Below, one piece after another: positions 44,101 to 50,607 of a stretch of DNA of 64,000 nt; within the stretch, counting starts at the first letter, position 1; each line of letters starts with the position of its first letter. The position numbers were made by a program, and so were the translations under genes. Source of the DNA: Paenibacillaceae bacterium (GTDB lineage: Bacteria; Bacillota; Bacilli; Paenibacillales; Paenibacillaceae); assembly GCA_900766135.1 (NCBI GenBank), contig CAAFUF010000031.1, positions 1 through 64,000 on the forward strand, written 5' to 3'. The notes under the pieces were generated by a model, which saw only the letters and a program-made list of their open reading frames with translations, was not told the DNA's origin and made no database searches.

Positions 44101-44207
44101 GGATGATCAACGGTACGGTTCAAGCCGAGCCAAGCCAGGCGGATTCCGGTAATGGCTACAATAAACAAGACAATGATAAGTAGCGTTCTCTGTGTTTTCA
44201 TCATCAT
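41112..44207 (-). CDS. 7TMR-DISM hybrid histidine kinase with two kinase cores
   Basis: About 1031 residues from the ATG at 44207 (numbering below). Order: N-terminal membrane helix (5-25), extracellular jelly-roll-like 7TMR-DISM sensing domain (40-205), seven-helix membrane region (212-410), HisKA with His443 (SHELRNP), HATPase (550-657), receiver with Asp756 (VVADVMMP), then a LytS-like second kinase with His847 (QPHFLHN) and a second HATPase to the end. Probable partner: the convergent REC-SARP gene. The start is uncertain: in-frame ATGs also occur at 44255 and 44288, and the best ribosome site belongs to a two-codon upstream frame. Confidence 0.88.
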   Translation of the reverse strand: MMMKTQRTLLIIVLFIVAITGIRLAWLGLNRTVDHPQASGGILDLRGWKLPPNHTIPLDGEWDFYPDALIVPSSEPGNEFAAIRGKTSVPVPGSWRKYFPEEHRSSYYAGTYRLQILMDEEAAASAYSLRTGDIKRASAVYINGKRVAGQGRLSENGDEFTPKYMPYTIPVPQGSTKLDIVIQAASHAGEGGIVQSIRFGTADAVNHRIGLSIALQGLLCVVLLVHALYGIMLYFLGAPRKGLLYFAAVIFCAILTVIGADDKLLYLWLPGLSFEIGTRVIIASYIGVVSFIPPLVKNIFPFVGQSRLLRIFAWFSAGYAAFVLLFPTRVTLPFERLLLTAVLLSAVVITAFLLRKAVRNQEDVIFLLLACSSLGTNILWTIAMSRLGLQHMHYPFDLIFTVLAFAAFWFRRYFRTAQQTERLADQLQQANRQKDDFLINTSHELRNPLHGIMNLTQSVLDDQEHPAGEAQRQKLEIQLSVARRMSRLLDDLLDAARLKDNSLRLNFVDVRLQTVVPGLLQMLDYLLDGKPVQMRIGIADDFPSVRADENRLIQVLYNLLHNAIKFTDLGEIALEADTKGDMAYIRVKDTGIGMDAETCQRIFMPYEQGPSIMERAAGGFGLGLSICRQLVALHGGTLEVSSALGRGSVFTFTLPLVAGAKTAEILDPAPAGLTEAQASHAEAAVAREAELRNRPVHRPLVNSGKPRILAVDDDPVNLKILADLLGPAEYDIMTATNAEEALGLLNRGTFDLVVADVMMPSVSGYELTRAIRGRYTVSELPVLLLTARNRPEDIFTGFESGANDYVTKPVDAWELRSRVRALTALKVSIEERLRLEAAWLQAQIQPHFLHNTINSIAALGTVDTGKMQRLLEEFSNYLRTSFDFHNADRVVSAAGELDLVRSYLFIEKERFGDRLKIRWTLEVEPHFTLPPLSIQTLVENAVHHGILRRSQGGTVEIRITRSDEGYEVAVNDDGVGINEEVQRLIFEPSFRPGQGVGLRNTDRRLKQYYGKGLEIRSVPDRGTSVSFHIPV

Positions 44208-44211
44208 TTTA

Positions 44212-44237
44212 CATTCGCTAAGGCATTCGGATTCTCC
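44212..44237 (-). promoter_or_regulatory. Leader start-stop codons before the hybrid kinase
   Basis: On the minus strand AAAGGAG is followed after 7 bases by ATG-CCT-TAG (44226-44218), then ATG-TAA (44214-44209), and only then by three in-frame ATG codons of the kinase. The good ribosome site thus serves a two-codon frame, which could throttle kinase synthesis through reinitiation. It may also be chance. Confidence 0.35.
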
Positions 44238-44338
44238 TTTTTTGTCAATGCGCATCCGTGCTTGTCGATAAATTGTAGAGCTGTACATGCGAAAATGCGG
44301 TACATGTCAAAAAACTTTCACCGCAGGGAGAGATGGGG

Positions 44339-44698
44339 ATGGCACGCGTCATGGTGGTCGATGATGCCGCGTTTATGCGTATGGTGCTCAAGCAAATGCT
44401 GCAGGAAGACGGCCATGAGGTCGTTGCAGAAGCCAAGGATGGACTGGAAGCGGTCCGTTATTACGATACCTGGACGCCTGACCTGGTGACGATGGATATC
44501 ACGATGCCCGAAATGGACGGCATCTCGGCAGTCCAAGCGATAAAAGGGATGGATCCGGCCGCCAAAATTATTATGTGCTCTGCCATGGGGCAGCAAAAAA
44601 TGGTAGTCCAGGCGATTCAGGCCGGTGCGCTTGATTTCGTCGTGAAACCCTTTCAAAAAGAACGGGTGACCGAAGCCGTACAGAAAGTGTTGAGTTAG
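44339..44698 (+). CDS. cheY: CheY-like single-domain response regulator
   Basis: 119 residues, a lone receiver: acidic pair in VVDDAAFMR, phospho-acceptor in LVTMDITMPEMDG (residue ~53), Thr/Ser site in CSAMGQQ and Lys in VVKPFQKE. The sequence is very close to chemotaxis CheY proteins of Bacilli. The ATG at 44339 has GGGAG 8 bases before; the ATG at 44333 is too near. No other chemotaxis genes adjoin; instead GGDEF genes follow, so it may link chemotaxis or motility to c-di-GMP. Confidence 0.85.
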   Translation: MARVMVVDDAAFMRMVLKQMLQEDGHEVVAEAKDGLEAVRYYDTWTPDLVTMDITMPEMDGISAVQAIKGMDPAAKIIMCSAMGQQKMVVQAIQAGALDFVVKPFQKERVTEAVQKVLS

Positions 44699-44699
44699 G

Positions 44700-45797
44700 A
44701 TGGGAATGATGGGGATTACAAAGCGGCTTGCCGGAATTTTTAAGGCAGCCAAAGACTTCGCCGGGCAGGCAGCAGTTCCTCGCGCTCGGAAGGAAGGATT
44801 GTTGGAACTGCTTGAACAGCAAGGACGAATCTTGGACATGATCGCGAAGGGGATCAAGCCGAAGCCAATCCTGCAGGAACTGGCCGGGTTTATCGAACGG
44901 CATACCGATGCGGGATGCGCCGTCTATTTGCCGGACGGCGAGAGAGGACCGGGTAAACTGCTATTAACCGCCGCATCCGGGTTGCCAAGGGAGTACGTCC
45001 GCCGCATCCAGGGCATGGAATTGGCCCCGTCCACGGGAGTATGCGGCGCCGCGGCCGTTGAGCGGCGCCTCGTTGTCGTGGAAGATGCCGGCCGTGATTC
45101 GCGGTGCCTTCACTACTTCGACCTTCTCTTGGAGCATCCGCAGTTGAGATCGTGTTGGGCCGTTCCGATATTGGCATCGGACGGCAGCGTGGCCGCTGTT
45201 TTCGAGCTGCACCGCGAGATACACGCACCGCCGACGCCCGATGCCTTGGAGCTGCTTAAAGTGGGAGGACAGCTAATCAGGCTGGCGAGGGAAGGGATGC
45301 AAATGCGCGAAGAACTGCATCGGCGTCTTTACTATGACGAAGTGACGGGGCTGCCAAACCGATCGTTTTTCCGGGAACGGCTGCAGCAGGCTTTACAGCC
45401 GGGTGAGGGGAATCTTCGCCCGTTCGTCGTTCTTTATCTTGAAATCACAGGACTGCGTGAGGTTCATGCACGATTAGGCCAGGTAGTCGAAGATGATGGA
45501 CTTAAGCAGATCGCGGAGCTGTTGTCCGACGGGTTGCCGGCTGCTTCCGTGCTATGCCGGATGGGAGATTGCCGGTTTGCTGCGATCGTGTGGGATATGA
45601 CGGAGGTAGAGGCAACCTTGCTTGGCCGCAGGCTGGTTACGGCGGTCGGGGGAAATCCGTTCCCGCCGGATCCCTCATGCCGACTTACCGCCGCCGTGGG
45701 GATCGGGGCGTTTCCCGAGCACGGGGGAGGGGTACTGCAAGCTGCCAAAGCCGATCTGTACAGGTCAAAGGATCCGAAGTATTGGATTGGAGGGTGA
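44700..45797 (+). CDS. GAF-GGDEF protein with degenerate active site
   Basis: 365 residues: a basic N-terminal helix, a GAF domain (about 40-195; GCAVYLPDGERG, CWAVPILASDGSVAAVFELH), and a C-terminal GGDEF fold (from YYDEVTGLPNRSFF, residue ~211). The catalytic GG(D/E)EF loop is replaced by GDCRF (289-293), so it should not make c-di-GMP; it may bind GTP or c-di-GMP or act as a scaffold. The ATG is 1 base after the cheY stop and its ribosome site is weak; ATGs at 44706 and 44709 are alternatives. Confidence 0.82.
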   Translation: MGMMGITKRLAGIFKAAKDFAGQAAVPRARKEGLLELLEQQGRILDMIAKGIKPKPILQELAGFIERHTDAGCAVYLPDGERGPGKLLLTAASGLPREYVRRIQGMELAPSTGVCGAAAVERRLVVVEDAGRDSRCLHYFDLLLEHPQLRSCWAVPILASDGSVAAVFELHREIHAPPTPDALELLKVGGQLIRLAREGMQMREELHRRLYYDEVTGLPNRSFFRERLQQALQPGEGNLRPFVVLYLEITGLREVHARLGQVVEDDGLKQIAELLSDGLPAASVLCRMGDCRFAAIVWDMTEVEATLLGRRLVTAVGGNPFPPDPSCRLTAAVGIGAFPEHGGGVLQAAKADLYRSKDPKYWIGG

Positions 45798-45802
45798 TCT
45801 CG

Positions 45803-46672
45803 ATGGAAATCAAGGGCGGCGGGTTGGATTGGACTACGGTCGGAATTCCGACGGCCCTGGCTATTCTGGCCTCGTTTTCCGTACTCGGCATTGCCGCCGT
45901 CATCGCCAAAACATCGCAGACGGACCGGAAAACAAGGGCTCTCATGCTCTGCGGCATTGCCTCGGCGATGGGGGTTGCGGTATGGGTGGCGCATGTGGCC
46001 GGGATGCTGCTGTACGCAAGCGGAGGCCATCCGGATGCGATGAAGGTGGACCTGTTGGCGATTTACGGCGTGGCGGCGGTTATGCTTCTCGTTTTCCTCT
46101 TCTCCTGGTTGACCCTGGTGGCTGATCGGAGAGCGCTGGAGCAGTTGGCTTACCGGGATGCGCTCACCGGATTGCCGAACAGGAACGATATGAACCGCTT
46201 TTTCGATACATGTCAGATGCAGGAAACGCTGGGGCTATTGCTACTCGATCTGGATCATTTTAAAGAGGTAAATGATACGTTGGGTCATGATATGGGGGAT
46301 TTGCTCGTTCAGGAGGTCGGGATCCGCTTGCATCCTTTTGTTCGCGGAGGGCAGCGGGTATACCGCATCGGCGGCGACGAATTCGTGATGATCCTGGAGT
46401 CCTGTACCCGGGACCGGGCAGAACGCATGGCCGAGGCCCTGCTGCGGACCCTGCAGCAAAAAATCCAGCTCGGAGACCGGGAATTTCTCGTAACGGGAAG
46501 CATCGGGATCCGGCTCGGGTCGCCTGGCGATTCCGATCGTTCCATTCTCCTAAGGACGGCGGACCAGGCGATGTACCAAGCGAAAAAGCTGGGGAAAAAC
46601 CGCTACTTTGTTTACGGTGACGACGCGGGACTTGCCATGGAACGGGCCAAGCGGAACACGCCGGCTTGCTGA
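45803..46672 (+). CDS. Membrane diguanylate cyclase (GGDEF)
   Basis: 289 residues: three predicted membrane helices (about 13-33, 48-72, 83-105), then a GGDEF domain starting YRDALTGLPNRNDM with an intact active loop RIGGDEF (190-194). The product-inhibition RxxD site five residues upstream reads RGGQ and is therefore probably lost. The WVAHVAGMLLY segment in helix 2 recalls one MHYT sensor repeat, but two further repeats would be expected. GGAGG precedes the ATG 9 bases upstream, inside the end of the previous gene. Makes c-di-GMP. Confidence 0.87.
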   Translation: MEIKGGGLDWTTVGIPTALAILASFSVLGIAAVIAKTSQTDRKTRALMLCGIASAMGVAVWVAHVAGMLLYASGGHPDAMKVDLLAIYGVAAVMLLVFLFSWLTLVADRRALEQLAYRDALTGLPNRNDMNRFFDTCQMQETLGLLLLDLDHFKEVNDTLGHDMGDLLVQEVGIRLHPFVRGGQRVYRIGGDEFVMILESCTRDRAERMAEALLRTLQQKIQLGDREFLVTGSIGIRLGSPGDSDRSILLRTADQAMYQAKKLGKNRYFVYGDDAGLAMERAKRNTPAC

Positions 46673-46688
46673 TGAGCCGGTTCTGGCA

Positions 46689-46829
46689 TACACTTCTGGG
46701 ACCGCGGTACGTTTTGCGTCGCTGGCCTCCGCGCTGGTCGTGACGAAGTTCGGCGCCCAGGCAGGCATGCCGACGGCGGACGAAGTGCGGCAGTTTAAGG
46801 GCGAGATTGAATCACGGACAATTGAATAG
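46689..46829 (+). pseudogene. 3' remnant of a ribokinase (PfkB-family) gene
   Basis: In one frame from about 46689 to the stop at 46829 the translation (AVRFASLASALVVTKFGAQ, then GMPTADEVRQFKGE) matches the extreme C-terminus of ribokinases, where a helix with VTKFGAQ and MPT leads to the end. Everything upstream, including the GAGD active site, is missing: the frame runs back into the diguanylate cyclase 3' end, antisense to nothing and without homology. It is a deletion scar about 40 residues long. Confidence 0.7.
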
Positions 46830-46840
46830 AAAATTATCTG

Positions 46841-46907
46841 ATACGTGCACCCGTTAGCTTGTCTGGATATTCAGACAGGGCTTTACAGAACAGAGGGATG
46901 CACGTAT
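46841..46907. other. Nested inverted repeat upstream of the YesN-type gene
   Basis: ATACGTGCA (46841-46849) and TGCACGTAT (46899-46907) are perfect complements enclosing a second hairpin, TGTCTG (46860-46865) with CAGACA (46872-46877). There is no T tract. It could be a folded 5' leader RNA of the response regulator or a pair of operator half-sites. Confidence 0.5.
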
Positions 46908-46992
46908 TCTTGTATCGAGAAGAATGAAAGGGCTTACAAATGTGGCCCGACGAGTTCCTGCTACCGGCGTTGATAAGGAGGGCTATCATCAA

Positions 46993-48627
46993 ATGTACAA
47001 AGTGATTATTGTCGAGGATGAAATGCTTGTGCGGGTTGGTTTGCGTAACTCCGTGGACTGGAGCAAATTCGGTATGGAAGTGGTCGCGGATTTGCATGAT
47101 GGCCAGGCGGCTTGGGATTATTGCCAGAACCAGGGATACCCTGATTTGATGATTACCGATATCCGGATGCCGCGAATGGATGGCATGGAATTGATTTCGA
47201 ACTTACGAAGACAGGACAAGACGACTAAAATCGTCGTGTTAACTTGCCTTGAAGAATTTGGATTGGTCCGTCAGGCCATGTCGCTTGGCGTATCCAACTA
47301 TATTTTGAAACTAACGATGACCGAGGAAGAGATCGAAGAGATATTGGGCGGGATTGCTGCTGAGCTCCAAGCTCGTGAGGAAGGAGGATCCCCTCGGGAG
47401 GGGGGCATTCTTGTCTCCGGAAATTTCGATTTGATCAAAGAAAAAGTGATCAAGGATTTTTTGTTTTACGGGATCTACTCGGTTTCCGAGTTTGAGAAAT
47501 TCGTGGAACAAAGCGGCATTCGCTTAGCGCCTCACCGGATGGTGGCGTGCACGATGGAGATTGACCATTACGCCGGCATTCGGCGAAAACTCAGGGACGA
47601 CCAGGGGCATTTGATCCGGATGACGGTGCAGAATATTCTCCATGAAATCACGAGCTCCAGCCAACGGGGGGAGTCCATCTGCCTGGATGAAACTCGTTAT
47701 CTTCTGCTCTTCAGCTTTGAAGATATCATTTCCGAGCGAACAGTGATACAGGAATTGCATGCCATTTTAGGGGCTGTCCAAGAAGCGATGGTTTCGTGCT
47801 TTGCCGGCTCCGGCTCCGTCTCCATTGGCATCAGCTCCGTTCAAAGCGGGTTTTCCTCGCTGCGAAAAATGTACGCCGAGTCCGGTCGGGCCTTGGAGAG
47901 AAAGTTCTATGCCGGCCCCGGACAAAGGCATACGTCTTTTGATCCCATTGAGCTTAACGTCATTCGGGCACAGGTGGAGGAGATCCGTCAATATGCCCCG
48001 TTGAGGAATCTGCTAAGCCCGATGAGACTGCAGGAATACGACGATTGCTGGGAAGGCTTCATGGAAGCCATAACGGACACGAGAGCGGCGGTCCGAATCC
48101 GATTGTATCAATTCATTCAATGGGTGAGCAGTCATCTGTATGACGATCACCAGAACGAGAAAACCTTATTGCTCAGCAAAACGGAAGCGTTAGACGAATG
48201 CGGGACATTGCCGGAAATGTTGCGGCATGTCCACGCGTATTTGATCGAAGCGGCGGAACAGGCGCAAACCCATCTTCAGATGAGCAGTGAAATTACGAAG
48301 GCCATTCAGTACATCAAGCATAACTATCCTCAAAATATCAGTCTTCAGCAGGTGGCAAGCCACGTGAATTTAAGCTCTGGCTACTTAAGTAATTTATTTA
48401 AAAAGGAGCTGCAGGTCACCTTCGTGGAGTATTTAAACCTGTATCGAATCGAACGGGCTAAGGAGCTTCTTGCCCAAACCTCAATGAAATCCTATGACAT
48501 TGCCGTACAGGTAGGTTTCTCTCCGGAATACACCTATTTCAGCAAGGTATTTAAAAAAGTAACGGGCCTGAATCCGAACGAGTACCGAAAACAGTGGGTT
48601 TCCGGCGGTTCGCGGGAGGGACTATGA
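46993..48627 (+). CDS. YesN-type response regulator (REC + AraC HTH)
   Basis: 544 residues: receiver (1-120) with Asp56 in LMITDIRMPRMDG, a long middle region typical of YesN proteins, and a C-terminal AraC DNA-binding domain with two helix-turn-helix motifs (ISLQQVASHVNLSSGYLSNLF; DIAVQVGFSPEYTYFSKVFK). AAGGAGG lies 11 bases before the ATG at 46993. Operon with the kinase, which it overlaps by 4 bp, and probable activator of the LplABC-like importer downstream. Confidence 0.92.
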   Translation: MYKVIIVEDEMLVRVGLRNSVDWSKFGMEVVADLHDGQAAWDYCQNQGYPDLMITDIRMPRMDGMELISNLRRQDKTTKIVVLTCLEEFGLVRQAMSLGVSNYILKLTMTEEEIEEILGGIAAELQAREEGGSPREGGILVSGNFDLIKEKVIKDFLFYGIYSVSEFEKFVEQSGIRLAPHRMVACTMEIDHYAGIRRKLRDDQGHLIRMTVQNILHEITSSSQRGESICLDETRYLLLFSFEDIISERTVIQELHAILGAVQEAMVSCFAGSGSVSIGISSVQSGFSSLRKMYAESGRALERKFYAGPGQRHTSFDPIELNVIRAQVEEIRQYAPLRNLLSPMRLQEYDDCWEGFMEAITDTRAAVRIRLYQFIQWVSSHLYDDHQNEKTLLLSKTEALDECGTLPEMLRHVHAYLIEAAEQAQTHLQMSSEITKAIQYIKHNYPQNISLQQVASHVNLSSGYLSNLFKKELQVTFVEYLNLYRIERAKELLAQTSMKSYDIAVQVGFSPEYTYFSKVFKKVTGLNPNEYRKQWVSGGSREGL

Positions 48628-50429
48628 GGTTCCGGCGCCGGTACCAGAGCCTGGGCACGCAGTTGATCCTATGCTACATGATCATCAGCGTAACCGTGTT
48701 ATCCGCAGCTTCCTATTACATTTATCAATATATGCTCGGCATCGTTAAAGAAAATAACGAAACCCTTCTGCTCCAGCAGTTTAAGCAGTTGGATCATAAT
48801 ATTCAGGGACTTATTGAAGATGTGGATGCACTATCCAAATTTTTCCTTCTTGAAACCAGTGTTCAGAGGTTCCTCTCCTATACCCCGGGTGAAGGAGAAA
48901 TCGAATATTCGGAAATGAAAAACGAGGTCCATTCAAGCATCGAGGCGTTTGTTGGCAGTTATGATTACCTGGACTCCATCTATTTGGTGGGCGAGGTGCA
49001 GGGGGCCGTCGGAGGAACAAACAAAACCACGCTGATCGATCCCGATCCCAAGTGGCTGGAGCGGTTTACCGCCTCCCCCCTTTTTCAGAGATCGTATGAG
49101 GAGTTTCCGGAAATGGTTGTTGAAGGCGGACTCGGCAAGACGGAATATAACCCTTACATGCTATCGGAGGATAACAGTCGCGTTTTCAGCATGTCGCGAG
49201 GTGTCAGGGCGCTGTATCGGCCGCAAACGAGAGCGGTCCTCGTGATCAACGTGGATGAAGCCTACGTATCCTCCCTGTATTCGGCAGAATTAGAAGAAGG
49301 CAAGGGGACTATGTATATCATGGACTATCGGGGACGCATAATTTCCAGCAGCCATAAAGAAGATATCGGCAAGCGCGGACCTTTCTCACCGGAGGATATG
49401 GGGGAAGCGGATTATGGCAGCTTCGATCACCACAAGTCGGGAGCGCAGGTGCAAACCGTTTATTACAAGCTTGAGCACACGAATATGTACCTGATGAAGG
49501 AAATCCCCCTAAACTTGTTCTCCGAACAGATTCACTCCGTTCAAACGATGCTGGTTTTCGTTTTCTTGCTCTGTCTGATCGTGATTTTCATCGTTTCCTA
49601 TTTTTGGCTAAAAAGGATGACGCGTCCGTTGACCGTTCTGGCCCATAAAATGCAAGATATGAGCCGGGGGGAGCTGGGAGGGACGGTGGCCAAAATTCCG
49701 AACAACGAATTTGGCATGGTCATCCGACGTTTTAACGAAATGTCTTTAAGCATCGTTGATCTGATCAAAACGACGAACGAAATCCAGGAAAAGCGGCGGG
49801 AACTTGAAATCGAAGCGCTGCAGAACCAGATTAATCCGCATTTTTTGTACAACACGCTAAACATGATCCGCTGGATGGCCTCGGGACTCAAAGCGGACAA
49901 TATCGTTCAAAGCATTGTTGCTCTAGGCAATATGCTGCGGCCGGTGTTTGCCAGCAAGGATCCCATGTGCACGCTGCGCGACGAAATTCACTATTTGGAT
50001 AACTACATCAAGATCACCAATTGGCGTTTCGGCAATACCATATCCTTCTCCATTGAGGTGGACGAGCTACATCTGGACCGGACGATCCCCCGTTTTATTT
50101 TGCAGCCTTTGGTTGAGAATTGCATTACGTTCGGCGGACAGAAGGAAGGGCAGGTCGTTCATATACTTATCAGAACCTACGATACGGATAGCGAATTCAT
50201 GATCTCCGTGATCGATTCCGGCGGGGGGATCGAACCGCTCCGCATGGAACAGCTGAACAAGCAGTTGCAATCGGGAACGCCTTCCTCTATCAAAGCCTCT
50301 GGTAGCGGAATTGGTTTATATAACGTGAATAAACGGATTCAGCTCAATTTCGGAGAAGCCTATGGGATTCGGCTGGTGCCACGAACCGAAGGGACAGAAG
50401 TACAGGTTCGATTACCCAAACCCGATTGA
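48624..50429 (+). CDS. YesM-type sensor histidine kinase
   Basis: 601 residues: membrane helix (about 15-40), extracellular Cache-like sensor (45-300), second membrane helix (about 305-330), HAMP (330-380), His_kinase with His406 in NPHFLYNTLN, and a HATPase (about 490-600; FILQPLVENC, GSGIGLYNVNKR). The ATG overlaps the regulator stop (ATGA). It senses an extracellular sugar signal, probably tied to the polysaccharide processed by the following genes. Confidence 0.92.
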   Translation: MRFRRRYQSLGTQLILCYMIISVTVLSAASYYIYQYMLGIVKENNETLLLQQFKQLDHNIQGLIEDVDALSKFFLLETSVQRFLSYTPGEGEIEYSEMKNEVHSSIEAFVGSYDYLDSIYLVGEVQGAVGGTNKTTLIDPDPKWLERFTASPLFQRSYEEFPEMVVEGGLGKTEYNPYMLSEDNSRVFSMSRGVRALYRPQTRAVLVINVDEAYVSSLYSAELEEGKGTMYIMDYRGRIISSSHKEDIGKRGPFSPEDMGEADYGSFDHHKSGAQVQTVYYKLEHTNMYLMKEIPLNLFSEQIHSVQTMLVFVFLLCLIVIFIVSYFWLKRMTRPLTVLAHKMQDMSRGELGGTVAKIPNNEFGMVIRRFNEMSLSIVDLIKTTNEIQEKRRELEIEALQNQINPHFLYNTLNMIRWMASGLKADNIVQSIVALGNMLRPVFASKDPMCTLRDEIHYLDNYIKITNWRFGNTISFSIEVDELHLDRTIPRFILQPLVENCITFGGQKEGQVVHILIRTYDTDSEFMISVIDSGGGIEPLRMEQLNKQLQSGTPSSIKASGSGIGLYNVNKRIQLNFGEAYGIRLVPRTEGTEVQVRLPKPD

Positions 50430-50462
50430 TGGTGCTTAGGGGTCATTCTGGAAGCGGAATCG

Positions 50463-50527
50463 TTCAACCGAATCCGAAAATCTTTCAGCCGAAACCATTG
50501 CGACCTGTAGATTTTTCAACCGAATCC
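50463..50527 (+). repeat. Three helically phased direct repeats, TTCAnCCGAAnCC
   Basis: TTCAACCGAATCC at 50463-50475, TTCAGCCGAAACC at 50484-50496 and TTCAACCGAATCC at 50515-50527. Start-to-start steps are 21 and 31 bp (two and three helical turns), and the last copy overlaps the -35 of the binding-protein promoter. They are good candidates for binding of the AraC-type response regulator encoded upstream. Confidence 0.65.
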
Positions 50528-50541
50528 TTATTTTCTATATT
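50513..50541 (+). promoter_or_regulatory. Activator-dependent promoter of the LplA-like gene
   Basis: TATATT (50536-50541) is a fair -10, while the -35 position (50513-50518) reads TTTTCA and lies inside the third direct repeat. A poor -35 overlapped by a regulator site is typical of AraC-type activation. Confidence 0.5.
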
Positions 50542-50607
50542 CGTGGTTGCCAGGCGTAGCCTTATGATCAATGGCAAGCGGTATAAATCAAATAGGGAGG
50601 TTACGCT

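Noticed and set aside
46608..46688. 5' part of the frame that ends in the ribokinase scar
   Set aside because: It overlaps the diguanylate cyclase 3' end in another frame; only the part after about 46689 resembles a ribokinase.
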